From Opitutia bacterium (lineage in GTDB: Bacteria; Verrucomicrobiota; Verrucomicrobiia; Opitutales; Opitutaceae), in contig CANHJG010000054.1 in assembly GCA_947461205.1 (NCBI GenBank), positions 1 through 32,767 on the forward strand: a DNA stretch of 32,767 bases. The letters run 5' to 3'. Within the stretch, counting starts at the first letter, position 1. Each line of letters starts with the position of its first letter. Both the position numbers and the translations under genes were made by a program. Below the pieces are notes generated by a model that was given only the letters and a program-made list of their open reading frames with translations, was not told the origin of the DNA and made no database searches. Positions 25,262-32,767 of the stretch are shown piece after piece.

Positions 25262-27339
25262 AGCTCACTCTCGCCTCGGTGCGCGTGGTTGATCTTGGTG
25301 GCTATTTGCCGGGCACGGGTGGGACTATCGTCGGCACGCTGGGGAGTTCGGGCTGCTTCGCTGCGGTGCCGCGCGGCGACAATCCCTCGCGGTCGACCGC
25401 TGGCCAATCCGTCGCCCGCGCGTTTCCTGCCGGTGAATTCAGTAATTCCTCCCACTTCCGGCCCTTCGTCTGGAACGTACCCGAACGGGTGACGCGGAGC
25501 CTCAGCACGGGCCTCGGCTATCAAATGACCAAGACCATCGATTTCGATGCGGCCATCAGTTACACCCTGATCAAGTCGGAGACCCGTCTCGCCCCGTCTC
25601 CGATCTCCACGACGGGCGACAACCACATCCTCGTTCCCGCGTCGAATTTCTACAATCCGTTCGGTATTCCCTTCGCGTTTACCTAGCGCCCGCTCGAGGT
25701 GGGCGCATGGATCGCGAAGATCGCCAGCGAGTCCCGCGGGTACCGCGCCGGCGTGCGCGGCACGCTGCGCGATCGTTTTGACTGGGATCTGGGGTGGGCT
25801 TACCCGGAAAACCCGTCGACCGGTCGCACCACGAATTCGCTGAGCGAAAGCGCCCATCCGGGCCGCGCTCGCCAAAAACACGCCCGACGCTCTCACTGTT
25901 TTCGATGGCCCGACTTTTAAGAACCACCCGGCGACGCTCGACAGCATCAAGGTGATCTCCGGCAAGGATGGTTCCGCCGCTACGATGATTTTTGAGGGCC
26001 GCCTGACGACGATCGAGTTGGTGTCACTGTCCTGGGGGACGGCGGGCGGTTCGTTCAGCGCGCAGCACCGCGCCGAACATTTCGATGCGGCCAACGATGC
26101 GCTCTCCACCACGCTCGACGACATCATCGGCCAAGTTCGCCTCGCCGATCCGATCAAGGCGGCGCGCACGGTCGACTCCGCCTCGGCCGAGCTCCGGGTG
26201 CCCCTGCGAAAGAGCGGCCCGTTCGTTTGGTGCACACGCTCGAGCTGAACGGCGCAGCGCGGTTTGAAAAATTCAGCGACGGCTACGACAGCGGGATCAA
26301 ACCCTTGGGCGGACTGCGCGATCATTCGTTCCGCAGTCTCCTCTTGCGCGGGAGCGACAGATAGACCTTTCGCTCGCCGACGCTCCCGCAGCTCTAGGGC
26401 AGCGTGAGCGAAGGCCTCGTCAGCGGCTTGCCGGATATCCGGCGCCCTCAGGCGCTCACCGGCGACCCCGTCGACGCGAGCACCTACCAGCGTCTTCTCA
26501 AGACCTCGGGCAATTGGAACCTCAAGCCCGAGACCGGCGTTACGACGCGGGTGAGCCTCGTTTACGATGTGCCTTGGAAAAAGCTCAGCGGTCTCTCGAT
26601 TGATTTTGCCCACGGCATGATCGTACCGCGAAATCTCATCACGTCCGGTCTCGGCATGACCTACATCCGCCAGAACGAACTCACGAGCACCGGGTACCTT
26701 GTGGTCCGCGACCCGCAGTCCGAGACCTACACCCATACGACGACCGCCAACATCAACGTCATCTCCGGTGCCGGCGGCGTGACGATTCCGGTCCTGCCCG
26801 GTCAGACTGTCACCGTGCCGGGCCGCATCCGCGCTATCACCGATTCAGCCGTGAATCTAGCCCAGCAAATGGTGCGTTACGATGACTACGGCCTGCGCTG
26901 ACGCGAGCGCCCCGCCGACTACGGCAGCTTCAACGTCTCGAGCCATGGGACCTAGATGGGATTCTACGCGGCGCGGCGGTTTCAAAACGACCCTGTCGTG
27001 AGCAGCGTCGGCCGCAGCCTGCCGGGCTACCGCAGCCAGTCTTCCGTCGCCGGGCAAAAGCGCACGTGGGGCGCCAATCTCAATCTGAATTACATCCATC
27101 GTTATCGCGATTTCCGCCGCGACGGCTGGGAGGTCGGGCGTTACTCCATGTTGGCGGGTTCGGTGACCGACGGTTTTGCGAAGACCTCCGAGCTCGGTGA
27201 CCTGCGCGTGACGTTGGGCCTCGAAAATATTTTGGATCGCGATCCCCCGCTCGACAATCCGAACGTCGGCTACAATCAGGGCCTCGTCGGCTGCCCCGGC
27301 GGGCGCTTCGGCCACCTGAGCGAGCGCCGGGCATTCTAA
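25262..27339 (+). pseudogene. TonB-dependent receptor pseudogene, N-terminal part missing
   Basis: Receptor-like barrel sequence runs through most of this span but is broken. In the main frame there are in-frame stops at 25684 (TAG), 26362 (TAG), 26395 (TAG), 26899 (TGA) and 26953 (TAG). Between about 25860 and 26230 the sense continues in the next frame (NTPDALTVFDGPTFKNHPA, STTLDDIIGQVRLADPI) before returning, so two compensating frameshifts are present. Recognisable pieces include SNFYNPFGIPFAF, RSPTLPQL, GNWNLKPETG, RNLITSGLG, RYDDYGLR and LGLENILDRDPPLDNPN, ending in the terminal phenylalanine of RRAF. Signal peptide and plug, about 250 residues, are absent. The stops replace different expected residues (Glu and Tyr in the RGS...TFRSPTLPQL-Y segment, Trp near SHGT-MGFYAARRF), which argues for decay and not recoding. 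It starts right after vapC. Confidence 0.88.
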
Positions 27340-27386
27340 ATGCGCGGGGCTTGCGGTCGGCACAAATCTCGCTCCGCTGGTCCCGC

Positions 27387-27878
27387 GTGCAGTCCATCCG
27401 CCACATTTTCATTTCGCCCGGCCATAATTTCTTCGGCCGGCACGGGCAGCCGGCGGGCGAGCACCCCGCGATCGATGTGCGCGCGGTGAAGTGCCGCGCG
27501 GGCTTCGGCCTCGAGGGCGACCGGTTCTACGGTTACCGCCCGGGCTACAAGGGGCAGGTGACGTTTTTCGCCTGGGAAACGCTGCTCGCGGCGCGGGAAA
27601 AATTCGGTTCGCCCGCGCTCTCGCCGGCGGTCTTCCGGCGCAACGTGGTCGTCGAGGGGCTGGACCTGAACGGCATGCTCGAGCGGCGCTTCACGCTCGG
27701 CGGAGTCGAATTCGAGGGCACGGGGGAAGCGCGGCCCTGCCACTGGATGAACGCGGCCGTCGCGCCGGGCGCGGAGGACTGGCTGATGGGCCGGGGCGGG
27801 CTGCGGGCCAAGGTGCTGTCCGACGGCGCCCTGGCGGTCGGGCCGGTCGAGCTATGGCTGGCGCAGGAAATCGCGTAG
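27387..27878 (+). CDS. MOSC domain-containing protein
   Basis: The 163-residue product starts at GTG 27387 (VQSIRHIFISPGHNFFGRHG). A TTG at 27351 would add twelve residues with no family match. Visible MOSC features are the basic core VRAVKCRAGFGLEGDRFYGYRPGYKGQ, split by a short linker, the FRRNVVVEGLDLN strand and the conserved cysteine in GEARPCHWM, followed by GLRAKVLSDG. MOSC domains bind molybdenum cofactor or handle sulfur on it, as in the C-terminal part of cofactor sulfurases; stand-alone members of this length are often uncharacterised. It could be related to the xdhC/mocA function 20 kb to the left, but that is speculative. Its 3' end overlaps the convergent nucleotidyltransferase gene by 27 bases. 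Confidence 0.85.
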   Translation: MQSIRHIFISPGHNFFGRHGQPAGEHPAIDVRAVKCRAGFGLEGDRFYGYRPGYKGQVTFFAWETLLAAREKFGSPALSPAVFRRNVVVEGLDLNGMLERRFTLGGVEFEGTGEARPCHWMNAAVAPGAEDWLMGRGGLRAKVLSDGALAVGPVELWLAQEIA

Positions 27879-29264
27879 CCAGCGCGTGCCGCCGGCCTCG
27901 TCGGTAAACGCGCCGTCGAGCTGCGCTTCGAAGGCGGCGTCCAGCACCGGCTTGAAATCGGGTCCCGGCTTGCGCCCCAGCGCCAGGAGGTGCCGACCAT
28001 GGACGAGGGGTCGCGGTGCGGCGTCGGCGAGGGCGAGGGCGTGCGCGCGGGTGACGAGTTCGTCGATGCGCGCATGGGTCTCCGGCGAAGTGAGGGGCGG
28101 CCGGCCGTTGCTGTCGGCGCGCATGACCGCGGCGAGTTCATCGATCGTCGCCGGGGCGAGCCGCCGGGCGAGGCGCCTGACGCTCGGATCGGAAAATGTG
28201 GCCTGACCGTGGTGGTGGGCGAGGTGGTTGACGACCAGGGCGCTGACCGGGGCGTCAAGTTCGCGCAGGGCGCCGATCCGCCGGAGAAACGCCGCCGCGA
28301 CGGGGCCGCCCGCCGCTTCATGGCCGGGGCTCGTCCACCGGAGCGCGCCGCGCTTCTCGACGCGCTGGGTCGTGGCCGGCTTGCCGAAATCGTGGGCGAG
28401 CACGGCGAACATGAGGAGCCGCCGCCGCGCCGGGTCGGCGCCGGACCATTCCGGCAGAGCGACGAGCGCATCGAGGCAACAGTGCGTGTGGGTGAAGACG
28501 TCGCCCTCCGGGTGCCACTCCGGCTCCTGCGGGGTGCCGCGCAACGCGGCGATCTCGGGAAAGTGCGCCAGCCAGCCGCTCTCCTCCAACACGGTGAGTC
28601 CGCGGCCCGGTTTCGCCGCCTTCGTGGCCCATTTTTCCCATTCGCCCCAGACCCGCTCCAGCGGCAGTTCGGAGAACGTGCCGGCGATGCTCCGGCAGAG
28701 CGCCGCGGTCTCAGGGGCGAGCGTGAAGTCGAAGCGCGCCGCCAGTTGCATGGCCCGCAACACGCGCAGCGGATCTTCGACGAACGCCGCGCTCGTGTGC
28801 CGCAGGACGCGGGCGGCGAGATCCTTCCGCCCCCCGTGCGGATCGATGAGCGCCCCGGAAAAGGGATCGCAGGCGATGGCGTTGACCGTGAAATCGCGCC
28901 GCGCCGCCGCTTCGGCGTCGCTCAAGGCCGGATCGGGTGCCACCGCAAACCCCCGGTGCCCGGCACCCGTCTTGGACTCGCGCCGTGGCAGGGAGAAATC
29001 ATACTCGGCGCCCGTGGTGCGGCTGCGGACTTTGATCACGCCGAAACTGCGCCCCACGACGTCGGTGGCGCCGAACGGCCGGAGGGCCGCATGGAGTTCT
29101 TCGAAATCCACCCCGCCGACCTCGAGGTCGAAATCCTTGGGCGCAAGCCCGAGCAGCCAGTCGCGCACCCCGCCGCCAACCAGGCGCGGCCGCCCAACGC
29201 GGCGCACGGCGTCCAGCATGGCGCGCAAATCGGCGGGCAGCGGCAAGTCGCGCGGGGGCATCAT
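27852..29264 (-). CDS. CCA-adding tRNA nucleotidyltransferase / poly(A) polymerase family protein with HD domain
   Basis: The 470-residue protein begins MMPPRDLPLP. The nucleotidyltransferase head has RLVGGGVRDWLLG (30-39) and the catalytic DFD at 44-46. RRDFTVNAIACDP, ALIDPHGGRKDL, LRHTSAAFVEDPLRVLRAMQLAARF and the neck region are standard for class II enzymes. Further on, HTHCCLDALVAL and VLAHDFGKPATT carry the HD-type phosphohydrolase residues also found in the bacterial multifunctional CCA enzyme. It should add or repair the 3' CCA of tRNA in the cytoplasm; a poly(A) polymerase role cannot be excluded from sequence alone. The start overlaps the stop of the upstream DUF423 gene by four bases (ATGA), indicating coupling. 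Confidence 0.9.
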   Translation of the reverse strand: MMPPRDLPLPADLRAMLDAVRRVGRPRLVGGGVRDWLLGLAPKDFDLEVGGVDFEELHAALRPFGATDVVGRSFGVIKVRSRTTGAEYDFSLPRRESKTGAGHRGFAVAPDPALSDAEAAARRDFTVNAIACDPFSGALIDPHGGRKDLAARVLRHTSAAFVEDPLRVLRAMQLAARFDFTLAPETAALCRSIAGTFSELPLERVWGEWEKWATKAAKPGRGLTVLEESGWLAHFPEIAALRGTPQEPEWHPEGDVFTHTHCCLDALVALPEWSGADPARRRLLMFAVLAHDFGKPATTQRVEKRGALRWTSPGHEAAGGPVAAAFLRRIGALRELDAPVSALVVNHLAHHHGQATFSDPSVRRLARRLAPATIDELAAVMRADSNGRPPLTSPETHARIDELVTRAHALALADAAPRPLVHGRHLLALGRKPGPDFKPVLDAAFEAQLDGAFTDEAGGTRWLRDFLRQP

Positions 29265-29665
29265 TCGTTTTTGGCCCACGCGGCGGCGGCGACGCAGAGC
29301 CAGCCGACGATCAACGCGGTTCCGCCCAGCGGGGGCACGGCGATTTTGAACCACAGGGGCGCGCGCGTCGTGACGGCGAGCAGGTAAAGCGAGCCCGAAA
29401 ACAGCGTGATGCCCATGCACCAGCTGCGGGCCGCCCACGTGATGCGGTGGGCGGCCGGGCCGCCGGCCGAGCGCCGCCATGCCGCCGCCCCGAGCAGAGC
29501 GACCGTGTGGGTCAGTTGATAGAAAACGGCGGTTTCCCAGCGATCGCGGGTGCCCAGATCGGTCAGGGCGGCGCGCAGCGCATGGGCGCCGAACGCTCCT
29601 AGGCCGACCCCGGTGGCGCCGAACAGCCCGGCGGCGAGGAGGGGAAAGCGGTGCGGCAGGGACAT
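29261..29665 (-). CDS. DUF423 family integral membrane protein
   Basis: The 134-residue protein, MSLPHRFPLLAAGLFGATG, has the family signature GVGLGAFGAHALR near the N-terminus, then WETAVFYQLTHTVALL, WCMGITLFSGSLYLLAV and PPLGGTALIVGWLCVAAAAW. Four hydrophobic segments are visible, as expected for this small inner-membrane family of unknown role. The longer upstream frame runs back across the rplM gene and is rejected. It is the first gene of a two-gene unit with the CCA-type enzyme and is divergent from rplM. Confidence 0.92.
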   Translation of the reverse strand: MSLPHRFPLLAAGLFGATGVGLGAFGAHALRAALTDLGTRDRWETAVFYQLTHTVALLGAAAWRRSAGGPAAHRITWAARSWCMGITLFSGSLYLLAVTTRAPLWFKIAVPPLGGTALIVGWLCVAAAAWAKNE

Positions 29666-29775
29666 GCCCCGACGTTTGCACAAAGAAAGATGGAAACAAG
29701 CGCGATGGTGCCGGCCGGGCATGGGTTTCCGACGCGCCCGGGGTCGAACGAGTTGCTCACAACCCAAAACAGGGG

Positions 29776-29803
29776 TTGACAGTGCTTCGTGAAACCTCAT
29801 CTT
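29776..29803 (+). promoter_or_regulatory. candidate sigma-70 promoter for rplM-rpsI
   Basis: A consensus -35 box TTGACA (29776-29781) is followed after 16 bases by CATCTT, a weak -10. This places a transcript start around 29810, only about 10 bases before the rplM ATG. The leader is T-rich (TTTTGGCCTCTTTTCTC) with no Shine-Dalgarno. Confidence 0.5.
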
Positions 29804-29818
29804 TTGGCCTCTTTTCTC

Positions 29819-30247
29819 ATGAAAACGTTCCTCGCCAAGAATGAGACAGTGCAGCCCAAGTGGCATCTGATCGATGCTGAAGGTGTCGTGCTCGGTCGTC
29901 TCGCCGTCAAAGCTGCCAACATCATCCGTGGTCGTCACAAGGCTTCCTACACCCCCTCCGTGGACAACGGTGACTTCGTCGTCATCATCAATGCCGAGAA
30001 GGTCGCGCTGACCGGCAAGAAGGAAGTGCAGAACGAGTACATGTTCTTCTCCGGCTTCGTGGGTGGCGAAAGCTACCGTAAGCTCTCCGAGCAGCGCGAG
30101 CGTCACCCCGAGTTCATCATCGAGCACGCCGTCAAAGGCATGCTGCCGAAGAACCGCATCGCCGCCAAGATGCTGACCAAGCTCCGCGTCTTCGCGGGCC
30201 CGAAGCACACGCACGAGGCCAACAATCCGGTCAAGATCGCCGTCTAA
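29819..30247 (+). CDS. rplM: 50S ribosomal protein L13
   Basis: The 142-residue protein starts MKTFLAKNETVQPKWHLIDA, the normal L13 opening. Conserved blocks are VVLGRLAVKAANIIRGRHK, YTPSVDNGDFVVIINAEKV, TGKKEVQNEYMFFSGF and the VKGMLPKNRIAAKMLTKLRVF region, followed by the GPKHTHEANNP tail. L13 binds 23S rRNA early in assembly of the large subunit. A GTG-led extension from 29789 exists, but family length supports 29819. rpsI follows 15 bases later, the standard bacterial pairing. Codons are strongly biased to C- and T-ending forms typical of high expression. Confidence 0.97.
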   Translation: MKTFLAKNETVQPKWHLIDAEGVVLGRLAVKAANIIRGRHKASYTPSVDNGDFVVIINAEKVALTGKKEVQNEYMFFSGFVGGESYRKLSEQRERHPEFIIEHAVKGMLPKNRIAAKMLTKLRVFAGPKHTHEANNPVKIAV

Positions 30248-30262
30248 CTCTCCGTCTAGAAC

Positions 30263-30667
30263 ATGAGCACCACCGCCCCCGCCACTATCTTCCTCGGCAC
30301 CGGCCGCCGCAAAACCTCGACCGCCCGCGTGCGGATCACCGAAGGAACCGGCAAGCTGACCGTCAATGGCCGCACCTTCGACAGCTATTTCTCCCACGAG
30401 AATTTCTCCAAGCAGGCCTACGCCCCGCTCCTCACCGTCGACCTTCGCGAGAAGATTGACGTGACCGCGAACGTCGCTGGTGGCGGGGTGTCCGGCCAGG
30501 CCGGGGCCGTCGCCCACGGCATCGCCCGCGCGCTTCAGAAGATGAACGCCGAGCTCCGTCCGGCGCTGAAGAAGGCCGGCCACATCAAGCGCGATCCCCG
30601 CGCCAAAGAGCGCAAGAAGCCCGGCCAGCCCGGCGCTCGCGCCCGCTTCCAGTTCTCGAAGCGCTAA
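30263..30667 (+). CDS. rpsI: 30S ribosomal protein S9
   Basis: The 134-residue protein carries the S9 landmarks: FLGTGRRKTSTARVRI, GTGKLTVNGR, LREKIDVTANVAGGGVSGQAGA, HGIARALQKM, LRPALKKAGHIKRDPRAKERKKPGQPGARA and the terminal FSKR. This C-terminal tail reaches the P-site tRNA in the small subunit. It lies 15 bases after rplM in the usual order and is followed by a terminator, so rplM-rpsI is a two-gene operon. No Shine-Dalgarno is seen before the ATG. Confidence 0.97.
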   Translation: MSTTAPATIFLGTGRRKTSTARVRITEGTGKLTVNGRTFDSYFSHENFSKQAYAPLLTVDLREKIDVTANVAGGGVSGQAGAVAHGIARALQKMNAELRPALKKAGHIKRDPRAKERKKPGQPGARARFQFSKR

Positions 30668-30722
30668 GTCGACCGCTCAAACGGTGGCGCGGCCAAGTCC
30701 GCGACGCTCCCGGTTTTCGATC

Positions 30723-30758
30723 GAACCGTCCGCCTTACCCGCGGGCGGTTCTTTTTTT
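30723..30758 (+). terminator. intrinsic terminator of the rplM-rpsI operon
   Basis: GAACCGTCCGC pairs with GCGGGCGGTTC over 11 positions (one G-U) around a 7-base loop and is followed by seven T residues. It begins 56 bases after the rpsI stop. Confidence 0.9.
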
Positions 30759-30836
30759 GGGCGGGGCGGCCGCGGGCCCCGGCCAAAATCTTCAGAGTGG
30801 CGAAGTGGAACGCGACGTGCTTACTGGAGGCCTGTG

Positions 30837-31097
30837 ATGAAGCCCATTCTCCGCCACGCTGTGGCCCCGTTCGCCGTGTTGCTTTCGACCGCCGTGCTCG
30901 CCCAGGCCCATCCGGGGCACGACGGACACGATTTCACATGGGACTTCGGCCATCTCGCGGCCTACCCGGGTGCGACGATCCTCTGCGTCGGCCTCGTGGG
31001 TGGGGTGGCGTGGGGGACCTGGAAAATGGTGCGGGCGTCGGCTGAAGCGCCCAAGGGCGTGGTGGTCCGGGTCGACGAAGCGCGCCGCGACCGCTGA
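30837..31097 (+). CDS. small exported/membrane-anchored protein with HPGHDGHD motif
   Basis: The 86-residue protein starts at ATG 30837 and is one of few genes here with a good Shine-Dalgarno (GGAGG, 6 bases upstream). It has a signal peptide ending AQA at about residue 24, so the mature protein would start HPGHDGHDFTWDFGHLAAYPG. One transmembrane segment follows (ATILCVGLVGGVAWGTW), then a short basic tail. Histidines at the mature N-terminus suggest metal binding. The opening resembles the start of HupE/UreJ-type nickel or cobalt transporters, which begin HPGH after the signal peptide, but those have six or more helices and this has one. Its stop is 4 bases from the convergent ureD stop. 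A role in nickel supply for urease is a guess from motif and location. Confidence 0.75.
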   Translation: MKPILRHAVAPFAVLLSTAVLAQAHPGHDGHDFTWDFGHLAAYPGATILCVGLVGGVAWGTWKMVRASAEAPKGVVVRVDEARRDR

Positions 31098-31101
31098 CCG
31101 T

Positions 31102-31926
31102 TCAGAGTTTCCGCGGATCGCAGGCCAGCCGCGGAAACTGCACGGAAAGGATTTTGCGCACGTCACGCAGGGCTTGGCGGAGCCGAATGGCGTCGCGCGC
31201 GACCCATTTGATACTCCAGCCGCCGCGGCGGAGCGCACTCACGCCGATCCACAACCCCTCGCCGTGCAAGGCGCTGACGGCCGTGCGCCAGTGAACGTCG
31301 GCCGGGCGCTCCGGAGCGATCAGGACGGCGTTGCCAAAACAGGCGCTTGGCCCGGAACCGGCGAGGGCGGCGAGCGCGCGCAGATCGGGGCCGCTTTGCT
31401 CGAAGCGTTCGCGCAAGATCAGTTCGCCGTCGAGTCGCACGGCGGTTTCGAGGCAGAGGTGCGTCCAGGCCCAAGCCTCGCCGTGCGCGACGCGCCCGGG
31501 CATCAGCAGATCCGCGAAAAACACTTCACCGCCCGACGCGACTTCGATCGTCGTGGCCTGCCGGTAGCTGCACCCGCGGTGGGGCACGAGCGGCTCGGGC
31601 ATCACTTCGAGCCAGGCACCCGCCGCCACGTGAAACTGCTGCTGGCACGCGGCCGTGCCCTCCTTCATTTTGAAAACCCGGCTCGCGCTGGGCGTAGTCA
31701 GGAGCAGGGCGGCGCCTTCGTCGACCGCGATGGCAGACTCCAGTTGGTCGCCGGACAAGATGCCGGCGGTCGGGTTCACGACCTGCGCAATCAGCGTGCG
31801 GGTGTCCGCATCCCAATACGGTTTGCTCAGATGGTAGGGCGCGCGGAACGATTGCGTCGCCAAGACCGTGCGGCCGTGAGCGCGGGTGGCGGCGCGCAGC
31901 GCGAGATGTCCCGAAAACCCGGCCAT
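31102..31926 (-). CDS. ureD: urease accessory protein UreD
   Basis: The 274-residue protein has the UreD/UreH pattern: early YHLSKPYW, VVNPTAGILSGDQLESAIAVDEGA, LLLTTPSASRVFKMKEGTA, ACQQQFHVAAGAWLEVMPEPLVPHRGCSYRQAT, FFADLLMPGRVAHGEAW and a C-terminal segment with DAIRLRQALRDV. UreD binds apo-urease first and, with UreF and UreG, forms the complex that inserts two nickel ions into the active site. It is the last gene of a unit reading ureF-ureG-ureD leftward. Its ATG overlaps the ureG stop by one base (TGATG), indicating coupling. Length is typical. No signal peptide is present, as expected for a cytoplasmic factor. Confidence 0.95.
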   Translation of the reverse strand: MAGFSGHLALRAATRAHGRTVLATQSFRAPYHLSKPYWDADTRTLIAQVVNPTAGILSGDQLESAIAVDEGAALLLTTPSASRVFKMKEGTAACQQQFHVAAGAWLEVMPEPLVPHRGCSYRQATTIEVASGGEVFFADLLMPGRVAHGEAWAWTHLCLETAVRLDGELILRERFEQSGPDLRALAALAGSGPSACFGNAVLIAPERPADVHWRTAVSALHGEGLWIGVSALRRGGWSIKWVARDAIRLRQALRDVRKILSVQFPRLACDPRKL

Positions 31927-32561
31927 CAGCGGGACGCGACGGCCGGCTTTTGGCCGAACAGGACCTCGTGCTCGATCCACGCGATGACGGCGTCGAGATT
32001 GTGCTCGCGCTTCAGGTCGCAGAACAAAAACGGGCGCGCCCCGCGCTGGAGCTTCGCGTCGCGGTCCATCACGCCGAGATCGGCGCCGACGAGTGGGGCC
32101 AGGTCGATTTTGTTGATGATGAGCAGATCGCTGAACCGGATCGCGGGGCCGCCCTTGCGCGGGATTTTGTCCCCCTCGGCGACGTCGATCACGTAGATGA
32201 AGGCGTCGACCAACTCGGGGGAAAAAGTCGCGGTGAGATTGTCCCCGCCGCTCTCGACGAGGAGGAGCTGGAGGTCGGGGAATCTGGTTTCGAGGGCGCG
32301 GCAGGCCTGCTCGTTCATCGTCGTGTCGTCGCGGATGGCGGTGTGCGGGCAACCGCCCGTCTCGACGCCCGCGATACGCTCGGGGGGCAGGGCGCTGTGT
32401 TGGACGAGAAACTGCGCGTCCTCGGAGCAGTAGATGTCGTTGGTGACGACGGCCATCGAGTAGCGCGCGCGGAGGCGCTGGCAGAGTTTGAGGCAGAGCA
32501 TCGTCTTGCCGGAGCCGACGGGGCCGCCGATGCCGATGCGAGGGGGACGGGGAAGAGCCAT
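31926..32561 (-). CDS. ureG: urease accessory GTPase UreG
   Basis: The 211-residue protein carries the P-loop GGPVGSGKT (12-20), [16 protein letters not shown], the nickel-binding CPH motif (71-73) in [26 protein letters not shown] (from about 100) and the guanine-specificity NKID (150-153). These are diagnostic of the UreG GTPase, which couples GTP hydrolysis to nickel delivery into urease. It starts 2 bases after the ureF stop and overlaps ureD by one base, so all three are in one operon. All key residues are intact. Shine-Dalgarno is not evident, fitting translational coupling to ureF. Confidence 0.97.
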   Translation of the reverse strand: MALPRPPRIGIGGPVGSGKTMLCLKLCQRLRARYSMAVVTNDIYCSEDAQFLVQHSALPPERIAGVETGGCPHTAIRDDTTMNEQACRALETRFPDLQLLLVESGGDNLTATFSPELVDAFIYVIDVAEGDKIPRKGGPAIRFSDLLIINKIDLAPLVGADLGVMDRDAKLQRGARPFLFCDLKREHNLDAVIAWIEHEVLFGQKPAVASR

Positions 32562-32563
32562 GA

Positions 32564-32767
32564 TTAGGAAATAAACATACGGGCGTCGGCGGTTTCGTGG
32601 CGGGTGGCCGCGATGTCGAGCCAGGGGTTGAACCAGCCGATGTCCTCGAAGGCGGTCTGCTCGGCGGCGAGGATGATTGCGGGAGTGGTCGCGAGCGCTT
32701 CGGTGAGGAGGGACTGCGAAGCATTCTGGCCGAGGCGGAGAATCTTCATCGCGGCGGAGAGCAAGGA
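32564..32767 (-). CDS. ureF: urease accessory protein UreF (C-terminal part; N-terminus beyond window)
   Basis: The frame enters from the right edge and gives 67 residues ending in [12 protein letters not shown]. The preceding [10 protein letters not shown] and [14 protein letters not shown] match the conserved end of UreF, where the xxDIAxxRHE region contacts UreD and UreG. UreF bridges UreD and UreG in the activation complex. Only the C-terminus is seen, so completeness cannot be judged. The stop is 2 bases before the ureG start. Gene order implies that ureE and/or the structural genes ureABC lie further right on the same strand. Confidence 0.9.
   Translation of the reverse strand, partial: SLLSAAMKILRLGQNASQSLLTEALATTPAIILAAEQTAFEDIGWFNPWLDIAATRHETADARMFIS

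Noticed and set aside
25262-27339. Amber stop recoding, because four of five internal stops are TAG
   Set aside because: The stops fall where different residues are expected (Glu, Tyr, Trp and others), there are frameshifts as well, and intact genes here use TAG as a normal stop (for example the second S9 peptidase and the receptor at 21679).
29706-29770. tRNA-like segment with GGGTCGAACG
   Set aside because: No acceptor stem, D-arm or anticodon stem can be paired around it; the resemblance is limited to the T-loop-like word.
30837-31097. Calling the HPGHDGHD protein a HupE/UreJ transporter
   Set aside because: Only the opening residues match; a single membrane segment and 86 residues cannot form that multi-helix transporter.

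Overview
The window is high-GC bacterial DNA carrying five TonB-dependent outer-membrane receptor genes (one cut by the left edge) and the remains of a sixth. Secreted S9 peptidases, de novo purine enzymes, molybdoenzyme maturation factors, the L13/S9 ribosomal operon and urease maturation genes fill the rest. The receptors share an N-terminal 'EKF/Y-x-VTGS' signature, which I associate with Verrucomicrobiota of the Opitutales/Opitutaceae type. Most starts lack a clear Shine-Dalgarno sequence. The Opitutaceae assignment is inference from these traits and not proven here.

Layout. 1-3002 (-): large TonB receptor with a carboxypeptidase-regulatory-like N-terminal domain, C-terminus outside the window. 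3140-3970 (-): sugar phosphate isomerase/epimerase-type TIM barrel. 4077-5833 (+): purE and purK. 5902-7504 (-): xdhC followed by a MobA/MocA-like nucleotidyltransferase, overlapping. 7505-7652: divergent control region with strong palindromes. 7653-13590 (+): two TonB receptors, each followed by a clear intrinsic terminator. 13690-14277 (+): small secreted coiled-coil protein of unknown function. 14314-24393: S9 peptidase (-), TonB receptor (+), S9 peptidase (+), TonB receptor (+), which looks like a duplicated peptidase-receptor module. 24519-25195 (+): vapBC-type toxin-antitoxin pair. 25262-27339 (+): a TonB receptor pseudogene that has lost its N-terminal part and carries five in-frame stops and two frameshifts. 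27387-27878 (+): MOSC-domain protein. 27852-29665 (-): DUF423 membrane protein and a CCA/poly(A)-polymerase-type nucleotidyltransferase. 29819-30667 (+): rplM-rpsI with promoter and terminator. 30837-31097 (+): small HPGHDGHD membrane-anchored protein. 31102-32767 (-): ureF (partial)-ureG-ureD.

How the parts fit. The receptor/peptidase block suggests a life of scavenging polymers or peptides: secreted S9 peptidases would trim peptides and the adjacent receptors would take products into the periplasm. PurE/PurK make the purine precursor CAIR. XdhC/MocA would mature a molybdenum hydroxylase such as xanthine dehydrogenase, encoded elsewhere. UreD/F/G load nickel into a urease whose structural genes probably lie to the right. 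The window therefore touches purine synthesis, purine oxidation and urea use, though a functional link between them is only suggested. No rRNA, tRNA, CRISPR array, insertion sequence or replication origin was recognised.
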